This document shows, in pieces, positions 1-6,783 of a stretch of DNA of 9,279 bases. The notes beneath the pieces are model-generated. The model was not told where the DNA came from and did not search any database. It saw only the letters and a program-made list of their open reading frames with translations. How positions within the stretch are numbered: position 1 is the first letter of the stretch; each line of letters starts with the position of its first letter. This DNA comes from Bacteroidales bacterium (GTDB taxonomy: Bacteria > Bacteroidota > Bacteroidia > Bacteroidales > B18-G4), in assembly GCA_030618905.1 (NCBI GenBank), contig JAUXCL010000084.1, forward strand, positions 1-9,279, in the 5' to 3' direction. Made by a program: the position numbers and the translations under genes.

Positions 1-406
1 AGATAAGCCTGAACTGGTTTTTACTGCAGCCACCTTAACCGGAGCCGCAAGCCATGCTATTGGTAAATATGGAATTGTTGCCATGCATGCAAAAGCCGGT
101 AAAGCCATGGAAGCTTTGAAGGAAAGTGGTGACAAAGTTTACGAGCGGATTGCCGAGTTCCCGTTCTGGGATGAATATGGCGAGTTGATCAAATCAAAAG
201 TGGCAGATATTAAAAATACAGGAGGCATTGATGCAGGCATGATCACTGCAGGAAAATTCCTGGAAAAATTTACCGATTATCCCTTCATCCATCTTGATAT
301 TGCCGGTCCGGCATTCATCGACAAGGACGACAGTTACCGTACTGCAGGTGGTACCGGAATAGGTGTGAGGTTGCTTTTCGATTTTATGAAGCATGTCAGT
401 GTTTAA
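1..406 (+). CDS. pepA: Leucyl aminopeptidase (M17 family), C-terminal part, 5' end outside window
   Basis: This is the last 134 or so residues of an M17 leucyl aminopeptidase, a cytosolic hexameric zinc/manganese exopeptidase that removes N-terminal residues in peptide turnover. The reading frame is open from base 2, and the window begins inside the gene. Visible family hallmarks are FTAATLTGAA near the start (the M17 'ATLTGA' segment), FPFWDEYGELIKSKVADIKN, the ITAGKFLEKF stretch, PFIHLDIAGPAF, and the terminal GGTGIGVRLLFDF. The catalytic Lys/Arg and most metal ligands normally lie before the ATLTGA segment, so they are outside the window and cannot be checked. M17 enzymes are usually about 480-500 residues, so roughly the final quarter is present. 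The end is intact and matches the family. The TAA stop is followed by a 42-base gap before pdxA. Confidence 0.95.
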   Translation, partial: DKPELVFTAATLTGAASHAIGKYGIVAMHAKAGKAMEALKESGDKVYERIAEFPFWDEYGELIKSKVADIKNTGGIDAGMITAGKFLEKFTDYPFIHLDIAGPAFIDKDDSYRTAGGTGIGVRLLFDFMKHVSV

Positions 407-415
407 TTAATAGTT

Positions 416-423
416 TAAATTTG
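416..423 (+). promoter_or_regulatory. Candidate Bacteroidota -7 promoter element ahead of pdxA
   Basis: TAAATTTG matches the Bacteroidota sigma-ABfr -7 consensus TAnnTTTG exactly. It sits in the AT-rich 42-base gap between pepA and pdxA and would put a transcript start near 430, about 19 bases before the pdxA ATG. No convincing TTTG -33 element is visible at the usual spacing, which would fall inside the end of pepA. An 8-base motif with two free positions is expected by chance fairly often in AT-rich DNA, so this is tentative. Confidence 0.3.
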
Positions 424-448
424 CTGTTTGTATTAGTAAATAAATGAT

Positions 449-1540
449 ATGACACCTGAACAAAAAGTATCAACAGATAGGGTTAAGGTAGGAATTACGC
501 ATGGAGACATTAACGGGATCAGCTATGAGATCATTTTAAAAGTATTGCAGGATCAGCGGATCTTTGATTTATTCACACCGGTAGTGTATGGGCATTCGAA
601 AGTTGCTGCTTATTACAGGAACAGTGTCAATTTACCAGAGTTTAATTTTAACCTGGTGAAGAGTCCTGAGCAGGCTAATCCTAAAAAGCCCAACCTGATT
701 AATATCATGGAAGGTGAAGTAAAGATCGAGATGGGCAAGCCTTCAAAAGCAGCTGGAGAGTTGGCCGTCAGGTCTTTAGATCTTGCAGCTAAAGACTTAA
801 AACAAGGTAAGCTGGATGTTATCGTTACAGCACCAATTAATAAGCACAGTATCCAATCCGATGATTTCCATTTTCCCGGACATACAGAGTTTTTTGCCGA
901 GCGCTTTGAGACCAATGATTACCTGATGTTGATGGTCAGTGATCAACTGCGGATTGGCGTTGTTACTGCTCATCTTCCACTCAGGGAAGTGCCTTCAAAG
1001 CTAAGTGCAGAATTGCTTGAAAGTAAGATCCGTGTGCTTAATGATGGCTTGATGCGCGACTTTAATATAAGAAAGCCCAGGATTGCTGTTATGGGTTTAA
1101 ATCCACATGCGGGGGAAGATGGTCTGCTGGGTAGTGAAGAAAATGAGATCATGATTCCGGTGATCAATAAACTATCGGAAGAAAACATATTGGTTTATGG
1201 CCCGTTCCCTGCGGATGGCTTTTTTGGTACCGATGCATATACTAAATTTGACGGGATCCTTGCCATGTATCATGATCAGGGTTTGATCCCTTTCAAATCA
1301 TTGTCTTTCAAGAATGGTGTTAATTACACCATGGGATTGCCGATTGTCCGTACATCACCTGCTCATGGCACTGCTTTTGAACTGGTTGGAAAGAATATGG
1401 CTTCTCCCGATCCATTAAGAGCAGCAATGTACCTTGCTGTTGATATTTTCCGGAACCGGAAAACAAATAAAGAGATCAGCAAAGACCCTTTGCCATTTAG
1501 CCTGATCGATGAAGCAAATAACCAGGAAAGTGGTCAGTAA
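449..1540 (+). CDS. pdxA: 4-hydroxythreonine-4-phosphate dehydrogenase PdxA
   Basis: PdxA is a cytosolic NAD-dependent enzyme of the DXP-dependent vitamin B6 pathway. It oxidises 4-phosphohydroxy-L-threonine, and the product is condensed by PdxJ to pyridoxine 5'-phosphate. The 363-residue protein is slightly longer than the E. coli enzyme (about 330), with the full set of family motifs: GITHGDINGISYEI at the N-terminus, VTAPINKHSI, PGHTEFFAERF, TAHLPLREVP, NPHAGEDGLLGSEE, ADGFFG, MYHDQGLIPFKSLSF and GLPIVRTSPAHGTAF. Three histidines, H175, H220 and H275, have the same 45- and 55-residue spacing as the metal ligands H166, H211 and H266 of E. coli PdxA. H145 in the GHTE motif fits the substrate-binding H136. 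The ATG at 449 starts about 14 residues before the conserved GITHGD motif and has no strong Shine-Dalgarno, as is usual in Bacteroidota. It lies 14 bases upstream of murF-alr, so co-transcription is likely. Confidence 0.97.
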   Translation: MTPEQKVSTDRVKVGITHGDINGISYEIILKVLQDQRIFDLFTPVVYGHSKVAAYYRNSVNLPEFNFNLVKSPEQANPKKPNLINIMEGEVKIEMGKPSKAAGELAVRSLDLAAKDLKQGKLDVIVTAPINKHSIQSDDFHFPGHTEFFAERFETNDYLMLMVSDQLRIGVVTAHLPLREVPSKLSAELLESKIRVLNDGLMRDFNIRKPRIAVMGLNPHAGEDGLLGSEENEIMIPVINKLSEENILVYGPFPADGFFGTDAYTKFDGILAMYHDQGLIPFKSLSFKNGVNYTMGLPIVRTSPAHGTAFELVGKNMASPDPLRAAMYLAVDIFRNRKTNKEISKDPLPFSLIDEANNQESGQ

Positions 1541-1554
1541 TTCTGAGATAGCAT

Positions 1555-4050
1555 ATGCCTTCATATCAATATCATATTGAGGAGATTGCCGATATCATCA
1601 AGGGCAATTTTATGGTTAAGAAATCCAGTCATGCGGCAATTAAGGATATCCTTATTGATAGTCGCAGACTGATCTCACCGGATACATGTATCTTTTTTGC
1701 ATTGGTCGGCAAACGTCATGACGGACACAGTTATATCGATGAATTGTACAGTTACGGGATCAGGAATTTTGTGGTCTCTTCACCAGGCATAGATGTCAAG
1801 CCATATAAGGATGCTAATTTTATCCAGGTTCCCAATACACTAACGGCTTTACATGCACTGACCAAAGCCCATCGTAAAAAATTTAATATTCCAGTTATTG
1901 GTATCACCGGAAGTAACGGCAAGACGATCATTAAAGAATGGTTGTTCCAGCTGCTGCATAAGGATAAGAAAATTGTCAGAAGTCCGAAAAGTTATAACTC
2001 ACAGGTAGGTGTACCCTTATCGGTGTGGCAGATGGAAGAAGCTAATGAACTGGCTATATTTGAAGCAGGCATTTCGGAGCCCTATGAAATGGATAACCTG
2101 CAATCCATCATTCAGCCAAGCATTGGGATTTTTACCAACATTGGACCTGCACATGAAAAGAACTTCATCAGCACCCAGCAGAAAGTTGGCGAAAAGCTAA
2201 AGTTATTTACCAAGGTTGATACACTGGTATATTGCCTGGATCACCCGGAGGTTCAGAATATAATCATCCGATCGGAGATCCTGGATAATATCAAAGCTTT
2301 TACCTGGAGCAGGAAACAACAAGCAGACCTGTTTATCAATGATATTGGCAGGATGAGTTTAACTGAAACCTCAATTACCGGGACATACAATGGCAAGCAA
2401 TCCACCATTATTATTCCTTTTATTGATGATGCCTCCATCGAGAATGCTATCCATTGCTGGGCCACCATGCTTCATCTGGGATATGCGAATAAGGTGATTG
2501 TTGCCAGAATGGCAAAATTACAACCCATTGCCATGCGCCTGGAATTGAAGGAAGGCATTAATCATTGTACGGTCATCAACGACAGCTATAATTCAGATAT
2601 CAACTCGCTGATCATCGCAATAGATTTTCTCAGGCAGCAATCGAAACACAAGAAAAAAACCATCATCCTGTCAGACATTTTGCAGAGTGCTAAAGATGAT
2701 GATGAGCTTTATGGAGAGATTGCGGAACTGCTTGACAAAAAGCAAATTGACCGGATCATCGGCATCGGTCCATCCATCAAACGTCATGCAAAAGTATTCC
2801 AGGTTGAAAAGCAGTTTTTTGATTCAACGGATGATTTCTTGCAGAAGTTTTCATTTTCCTTGTTCAACAATGAGAGCATTTTGCTCAAGGGCGCCAGGGT
2901 TTTTGAGTTTGAGTTAATTGGTAAAGCCTTACAGCAGAAGTCTCATGAGACGGTAATGGAGATCAACCTGAATTCCCTGGTCCATAACCTGAATTATTAC
3001 AGGACCAAACTCAAGCCCATTACCAAAGTTATGGCTATGGTTAAAGCCTTTTCTTATGGAATAGGTAGTTTTGAAATAGCCAACGTCCTGCAGTTCCACC
3101 GGGTTGATTACCTGGCTGTTGCCTATGCAGATGAGGGTGTGGAATTAAGAAAAGCCGGGATCATTGCCCCTATTATGGTGATGAATCCTGAAGCACAGAG
3201 TTTTGACATGATGATCACCCATAATCTGGAACCTGAAGTGTACAGTTTCAGGATACTCCAATTATTGGAAAAAGCGATAAAGAAAAATATTCTGCCTTTA
3301 AACAGACCGGTAAAAATTCATTTAAAACTGGATACAGGCATGCACCGGCTTGGTTTTGAAGAGGCTGACATCGACTCATTAATCCGGAAGTTCAAGGGAA
3401 ATAAGCAGATTTTTGTACAATCTATTTTTACACACCTTGCTGCCAGTGATGATCCATCGCATGATGAATTTACCAGGTCTCAATTCGCTCAATTTGAAAA
3501 GATGGGAGAAAAATTACAATCAGCTATTGAGCACCCGGTGATCAAGCATGTTTTAAATTCTGCCGGTATAACGCGTTTCCCCGAAGCGCAATTCGATATG
3601 GTCAGGTTAGGGATCAGCCTTTACGGTGTTGCACACTCAAAAGAGGAACAAAGCAACCTGGAGAATGTAAGCACTTTAAAATCGATCATATCTCAGATTA
3701 AGTTAATTCCGCCTAAAGGCACCATAGGCTATAACCGTAAGGGGGTGGCGAAAAAGGAGATGAAAATTGCGATTGTACCGGTTGGTTATGCAGATGGCCT
3801 GAGCCGCAAATTGGGAAATGGGCAAGGTAGTCTTTGGATCAATGGCAAGCTTGTGCCATTAGTTGGGGACATTTGTATGGACATGTGTATGGTTGATATC
3901 ACAAATATAAAAGCTAAGGAAGGAGATGAAGTGATCATCTTCGGCAATGACAGATCTATTAATGCCTTATCAGAGGAGTTAGAAACCATACCATATGAAG
4001 TTCTGGCAGGCATTTCCAAGCGTGTAAAGAGGGTGTATTTTCACGAATAA
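1555..4050 (+). CDS. murF-alr: Bifunctional MurF ligase / alanine racemase fusion
   Basis: This is an 831-residue cytosolic fusion of two peptidoglycan-precursor enzymes. Residues 1 to about 455 are MurF, the ATP-dependent ligase adding D-Ala-D-Ala to the UDP-MurNAc-tripeptide. Visible are the N-terminal uridine-binding-type domain (DILIDSRR), the P-loop GITGSNGKT near residue 116, EAGISEPYEM, the GPAHEKNF segment followed by a Lys-rich stretch likely to hold the carbamylated lysine, and NDSYNS near 342 in the C-terminal domain. Residues about 465-831 are a full-length fold-III alanine racemase, PLP-dependent and making D-Ala. The Schiff-base lysine is K497 in MVKAFSYG and the second catalytic base is probably Y726 in IGYNRKG. 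LDTGMHRLGF, RLGISLYG, VGYADGLSR and DICMDMCMVD are also present. Both halves look intact. This fusion is common in Bacteroidota. It follows pdxA by 14 bases and precedes a glycosyltransferase by 11, indicating an operon. Confidence 0.96.
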   Translation: MPSYQYHIEEIADIIKGNFMVKKSSHAAIKDILIDSRRLISPDTCIFFALVGKRHDGHSYIDELYSYGIRNFVVSSPGIDVKPYKDANFIQVPNTLTALHALTKAHRKKFNIPVIGITGSNGKTIIKEWLFQLLHKDKKIVRSPKSYNSQVGVPLSVWQMEEANELAIFEAGISEPYEMDNLQSIIQPSIGIFTNIGPAHEKNFISTQQKVGEKLKLFTKVDTLVYCLDHPEVQNIIIRSEILDNIKAFTWSRKQQADLFINDIGRMSLTETSITGTYNGKQSTIIIPFIDDASIENAIHCWATMLHLGYANKVIVARMAKLQPIAMRLELKEGINHCTVINDSYNSDINSLIIAIDFLRQQSKHKKKTIILSDILQSAKDDDELYGEIAELLDKKQIDRIIGIGPSIKRHAKVFQVEKQFFDSTDDFLQKFSFSLFNNESILLKGARVFEFELIGKALQQKSHETVMEINLNSLVHNLNYYRTKLKPITKVMAMVKAFSYGIGSFEIANVLQFHRVDYLAVAYADEGVELRKAGIIAPIMVMNPEAQSFDMMITHNLEPEVYSFRILQLLEKAIKKNILPLNRPVKIHLKLDTGMHRLGFEEADIDSLIRKFKGNKQIFVQSIFTHLAASDDPSHDEFTRSQFAQFEKMGEKLQSAIEHPVIKHVLNSAGITRFPEAQFDMVRLGISLYGVAHSKEEQSNLENVSTLKSIISQIKLIPPKGTIGYNRKGVAKKEMKIAIVPVGYADGLSRKLGNGQGSLWINGKLVPLVGDICMDMCMVDITNIKAKEGDEVIIFGNDRSINALSEELETIPYEVLAGISKRVKRVYFHE

Positions 4051-4061
4051 AGCAACATACT

Positions 4062-4793
4062 ATGTCTAAAAAACTATCAATCCTTATTCCGGCATATAAT
4101 GAAGCTCAGACCATTCATCTGATCCTTGATAAAGTGCTTGCAGTCAGCCTGATCAATGATTTGCATAAAGAAATAGTCATTGTTAATGACTGTTCAGGCG
4201 ATAACACCCGGGAAGTCATTGAAAAATACATACAGGAGCACCAGGATTCTGACATTCGGCTTTATAACCAGGAGTACAATCAGGGAAAAGGAGCCGCATT
4301 ACACAGGGGTATTAGGGAAGCCACAGGAGATTATATTATCGTTCAGGATGCCGACCTGGAATATGATCCCGAGGAGTACAACTTACTGTTAAGACCCATT
4401 GAAAATAATGTTGCAGATGTTGTCTACGGCTCGCGATTTATAGGAGGTAATCCTCACAGGATCCTGTTCTTTTGGCATTCCATTGGAAATAAGTTCCTGA
4501 CCTTTATTTCCAACATGTTTACTAATCTGAACCTTTCGGATATGGAAACATGTTACAAGCTTTTCCGGGCGGAATATATCAAGAAGATCTATTTCAAAGA
4601 GAACCGCTTTGGTTTTGAGCCGGAAGTGACTGCCAAAATCTCCCGCATTCCTGGTATACGCATTTATGAAGTGGGGATATCTTATTATGGCAGGACTTAC
4701 GAAGAAGGTAAAAAAATCGGAGCCAAAGACGGATTCAGGGCAATATGGTGTATTATGAAATATAATATTTTTGACAGGAAATTCCTGAAATAA
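4062..4793 (+). CDS. Family 2 glycosyltransferase, dolichyl-phosphate-mannose-synthase type (soluble)
   Basis: This 243-residue GT-A-fold glycosyltransferase has no membrane segment. The N-terminal LSILIPAYNEAQTI and the following EIVIVNDCSGDNT are the nucleotide-sugar binding start of the GT2 fold. NQGKGAALHRGI and VQDADLEYDPEEY follow, with the metal-binding D96-A-D98. VVYGSRF, METCYKLFR and GFEPEVTAKISR are typical acceptor-side motifs of the DPM1-like branch, and the C-terminus carries the usual EVGISYYGRTYEEGKKIG segment. Such enzymes usually move mannose, glucose or GlcNAc from a nucleotide sugar to polyprenyl phosphate at the inner membrane face; the actual sugar cannot be told. The start is 11 bases after murF-alr, so it probably belongs to the same transcript. 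It ends 3 bases from the stop of the oppositely oriented lipoprotein gene. Confidence 0.9.
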   Translation: MSKKLSILIPAYNEAQTIHLILDKVLAVSLINDLHKEIVIVNDCSGDNTREVIEKYIQEHQDSDIRLYNQEYNQGKGAALHRGIREATGDYIIVQDADLEYDPEEYNLLLRPIENNVADVVYGSRFIGGNPHRILFFWHSIGNKFLTFISNMFTNLNLSDMETCYKLFRAEYIKKIYFKENRFGFEPEVTAKISRIPGIRIYEVGISYYGRTYEEGKKIGAKDGFRAIWCIMKYNIFDRKFLK

Positions 4794-4796
4794 TCA

Positions 4797-5297
4797 CTAT
4801 TCAACCACCTTCTCAAATAGCCAGTACTCTCCTGATCTGTTATTGCATTTCCTGGTTGTTATTACATTTTTCTCAGCGTCTTTTTCTGGCAAACAAAGAC
4901 AAAAGATTTGTGATTTATTAATTATTTTGAACTTTTGATCCTTGTACCTGTGAATGATCCATACCTGGGCTTCATTATTACTTTCTTCTGTTAAAATGAG
5001 AGCATCATCTATAAGTGTAAGATACTTTTTCAGGTCATGCGCCTGTATCTGATATTCTTTTCCCTCGATGTGCTTTAAGCTCCATTGAGAGTTGTAAATT
5101 TGATTTGAGGAGTCAAATGTCACTATATCAGTTGAATCAACGCTGTCAAAACTTGTCTGCAACCGGAATTGTTGTGGATAGGAAATAATATTATATAAAC
5201 CATCAGGTAAAATATACTTTTGATTGTCACTGTACTCACTGTTACAGCTCCATAAAAGGGTAATGAATAATACCAGGCAGATATATTTACTTGTCAT
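4797..5297 (-). CDS. Small lipoprotein with a probable ricin-type beta-trefoil domain
   Basis: This predicted 166-residue protein begins with a short basic N-terminus and a hydrophobic stretch ending in LLWSC, a fair lipobox, so C18 is the likely lipidated residue and the protein is probably exported and membrane-anchored. After a short polar linker, the rest resembles a RICIN/beta-trefoil unit: DGLYNIISY and FRLQ, then QWSLKHI, KKYLTL, QVWIIHRY, FKIINKSQIFCLCL, and finally EYWLFEKV. The three Trp-containing strands (W72, W103, W159) suggest the three lobes of a trefoil, although the classical QxW motif is degenerate. Such domains often bind carbohydrate, but ligand binding is only an inference here. 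Three further cysteines (two in FCLCL, one in RKCNN) are unassigned. It is transcribed divergently from the glycosylation genes and converges on the upstream glycosyltransferase with a 3-base spacer. No gene name is recognised. Confidence 0.8.
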   Translation of the reverse strand: MTSKYICLVLFITLLWSCNSEYSDNQKYILPDGLYNIISYPQQFRLQTSFDSVDSTDIVTFDSSNQIYNSQWSLKHIEGKEYQIQAHDLKKYLTLIDDALILTEESNNEAQVWIIHRYKDQKFKIINKSQIFCLCLPEKDAEKNVITTRKCNNRSGEYWLFEKVVE

Positions 5298-5348
5298 TAA
5301 TTAAAACAAGGTTTTTGGAAGATTTTTTTACTTTATAATCGACTTCCT

Positions 5349-5356
5349 CAAAATTA
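5349..5356 (-). promoter_or_regulatory. Candidate -7 element for the lipoprotein gene
   Basis: Read on the - strand, this is TAATTTTG, an exact match to the Bacteroidota -7 consensus TAnnTTTG. It would start transcription near 5341 and give a leader of about 44 bases before the ATG at 5297. The nearest TTTG on the - strand (5385-5382) is 25 bases away, longer than the usual -33/-7 spacing, so the -33 element is weak or different. Position in the divergent gap between two genes supports the call. Confidence 0.45.
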
Positions 5357-5367
5357 CTAAAAAATTC

Positions 5368-5375
5368 TAACTTTG
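5368..5375 (+). promoter_or_regulatory. Candidate -7 element for the three-gene membrane/glycosyltransferase unit
   Basis: TAACTTTG matches the Bacteroidota -7 consensus TAnnTTTG exactly. It would place the transcript start around 5382, about 46 bases ahead of the ATG at 5428. It lies only 11 bases from the oppositely directed element at 5349-5356, so the two promoters share their upstream DNA. No clear TTTG -33 box is seen about 20 bases upstream; only TTCC occurs there. This placement favours the ATG at 5428 over the TTG at 5395 as translation start. Confidence 0.45.
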
Positions 5376-5383
5376 GAGGATCA

Positions 5384-5406
5384 AAGGATCATCCTTGTCA
5401 TCAAGG
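5384..5406 (+). promoter_or_regulatory. Short overlapping inverted repeats in the leader of the 5428 gene
   Basis: An odd palindrome, AAGGAT-C-ATCCTT (5384-5396), is followed directly by a second inverted repeat, CCTTG-TCAT-CAAGG (5393-5406). They share the CCTT segment, so in RNA the middle strand could pair with the upstream or the downstream AAGG, but not both. The predicted transcript start falls at or just before this block, about 20-45 bases ahead of the ATG. It could be an operator or a weak leader hairpin, but arms of 4-6 bases are also expected by chance. Confidence 0.25.
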
Positions 5407-5427
5407 TTAATTAAGCTGCAAAGGGAT

Positions 5428-6783
5428 ATGAAACATACTAAATTATTGCCCAGGCTGATATACTTTGCTGTATCATCATTTATCATTTCCATGCCTGCTT
5501 TGTACAATGGATATCCTATAATGTATTTTGATAGTGGCAATTACATAGCACAATCCGTTGAGCTGGTTGCCGGCGATTTGAACCCAATGGGTTATCCTTT
5601 ATTTGTCAGGGCATTTAGTTGGCGCTTCAGCTTATGGCCTGTTGTATTTGCCCAGGGACTTCTGGTCAGTGTTTTAATATATCTTTCACTTCAGACCATA
5701 TTCAAAGGGAAAAATGTTTGGCCAATTCATTTTATCATTGTCACCCTACTCACACTTTTCACTGGAATGGGATGGTTTTCTTCTTTAATTATGGCAGATG
5801 TTTTCGCCCCTGTCATGGTTCTTGGTATTTACCTGTTTTTCACTCCAGGCACAAAATGGCCGGTAAAAGTTTTTGCATTGATTTGTATCGCTTTTTCGGC
5901 AATCACACACTTTTCCACTCAATATATTTTACTTGCCATGTTTATCGGCTTAATGGTCCTGGGTAAATATGTTAGCCAATATAGCTATAAGGAGCTTTTT
6001 GTGAAGGGGGCTTTTCTGCTTCTTGCCTATTTTGCATCTGTGATTTTTATCAATGCGTATCATTATGTTGACGACAAAGGATTTAAATCATCGAACTCCA
6101 GGCATGTAATTCTCATGGCCAGGTTGATGGAAACGGGAATCCTTGATGATTTTCTTGACGAGAATTGCCAGGAAGGGCGATATACTTTATGCTATTACAG
6201 GGATCAGTTTCCCACCCGGGTGTCACGTTTTGTCTGGAATAAAGAAAGCCCATTTTTTAAAACGGGTGGATGGAAGAAGTCAGAAGAAGAATATAAAGAG
6301 ATTTTACATGAGGTTTTTACGGATCCGTCTTACCTGGCGATGTTTGGTTACAAAGGATTGATTTCAACTTTCATCCAGTTGGTCACTTTCAAAGTTGACA
6401 TTATCCATTTAAAGCCTGGTGTGGGGCCGGATTATTGGATACACAGGGAATTTAAGCATGAAGAAAAAGCATATAAAACCGGAAGGCAAGCCTATTCCAG
6501 CCCTACTTTGACAACAATAAACATGTTCTACTATGTATTATGCGGCATATCATTGATGTTGATCATTATCTACTTCTTGAAAACAAATAAAGCCAGCGAC
6601 ATTGACTTGTATCTTTTGATCACTATCGTTTTATTGGGTGTCTTTTTTAATGCGGCAGTAAATGGGACTTTTTCAAATGTTGTTGTCAGATATCAGGCCA
6701 GGATCAATTGGTTATTGGTATTTGCAGGCCTGATCCTGGTAATTAAGTATATTTCAAAAATAAAAATCAAGATACATGTATAA
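5428..6783 (+). CDS. Polytopic membrane protein of unknown function, possibly a GT-C-type glycosyltransferase
   Basis: This 451-residue protein has about ten hydrophobic segments, near residues 8-26, 69-90, 100-118, 121-138, 146-162, 166-180, 194-211, 356-373, 382-402 and 427-445. After the first segment comes a loop with YFDSGNYIAQ (D35) and then NPMGYPLF, the layout of GT-C glycosyltransferases, where an acidic residue in the first external loop is catalytic. A hydrophilic region at about 212-350 contains RYTLCYYRDQFP and FVWNKESPFF, and the last segment is preceded by NGTFSNVVVRYQARINWLL. I recall similar motifs in uncharacterised membrane proteins of other bacteria, but recognise no named family. 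The frame extends upstream to a TTG at 5395. I chose the ATG at 5428 because a candidate promoter would leave the TTG only about 12 bases of leader, and AAAGGG precedes the ATG. Its end overlaps the next gene by 8 bases, suggesting translational coupling. Confidence 0.75.
   Translation: MKHTKLLPRLIYFAVSSFIISMPALYNGYPIMYFDSGNYIAQSVELVAGDLNPMGYPLFVRAFSWRFSLWPVVFAQGLLVSVLIYLSLQTIFKGKNVWPIHFIIVTLLTLFTGMGWFSSLIMADVFAPVMVLGIYLFFTPGTKWPVKVFALICIAFSAITHFSTQYILLAMFIGLMVLGKYVSQYSYKELFVKGAFLLLAYFASVIFINAYHYVDDKGFKSSNSRHVILMARLMETGILDDFLDENCQEGRYTLCYYRDQFPTRVSRFVWNKESPFFKTGGWKKSEEEYKEILHEVFTDPSYLAMFGYKGLISTFIQLVTFKVDIIHLKPGVGPDYWIHREFKHEEKAYKTGRQAYSSPTLTTINMFYYVLCGISLMLIIIYFLKTNKASDIDLYLLITIVLLGVFFNAAVNGTFSNVVVRYQARINWLLVFAGLILVIKYISKIKIKIHV

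Noticed and set aside
613..915. 100-residue open frame on the - strand inside pdxA
   Set aside because: It lies wholly opposite a gene with clear catalytic motifs, and its translation has no recognisable domain. It is a shadow of the coding strand.
5395..5427. TTG at 5395 as the start of the membrane protein
   Set aside because: The extra 11 residues are polar and basic, the candidate promoter would leave only about 12 bases of leader, and an ATG with AAAGGG ahead of it follows at 5428 just before the first membrane segment.
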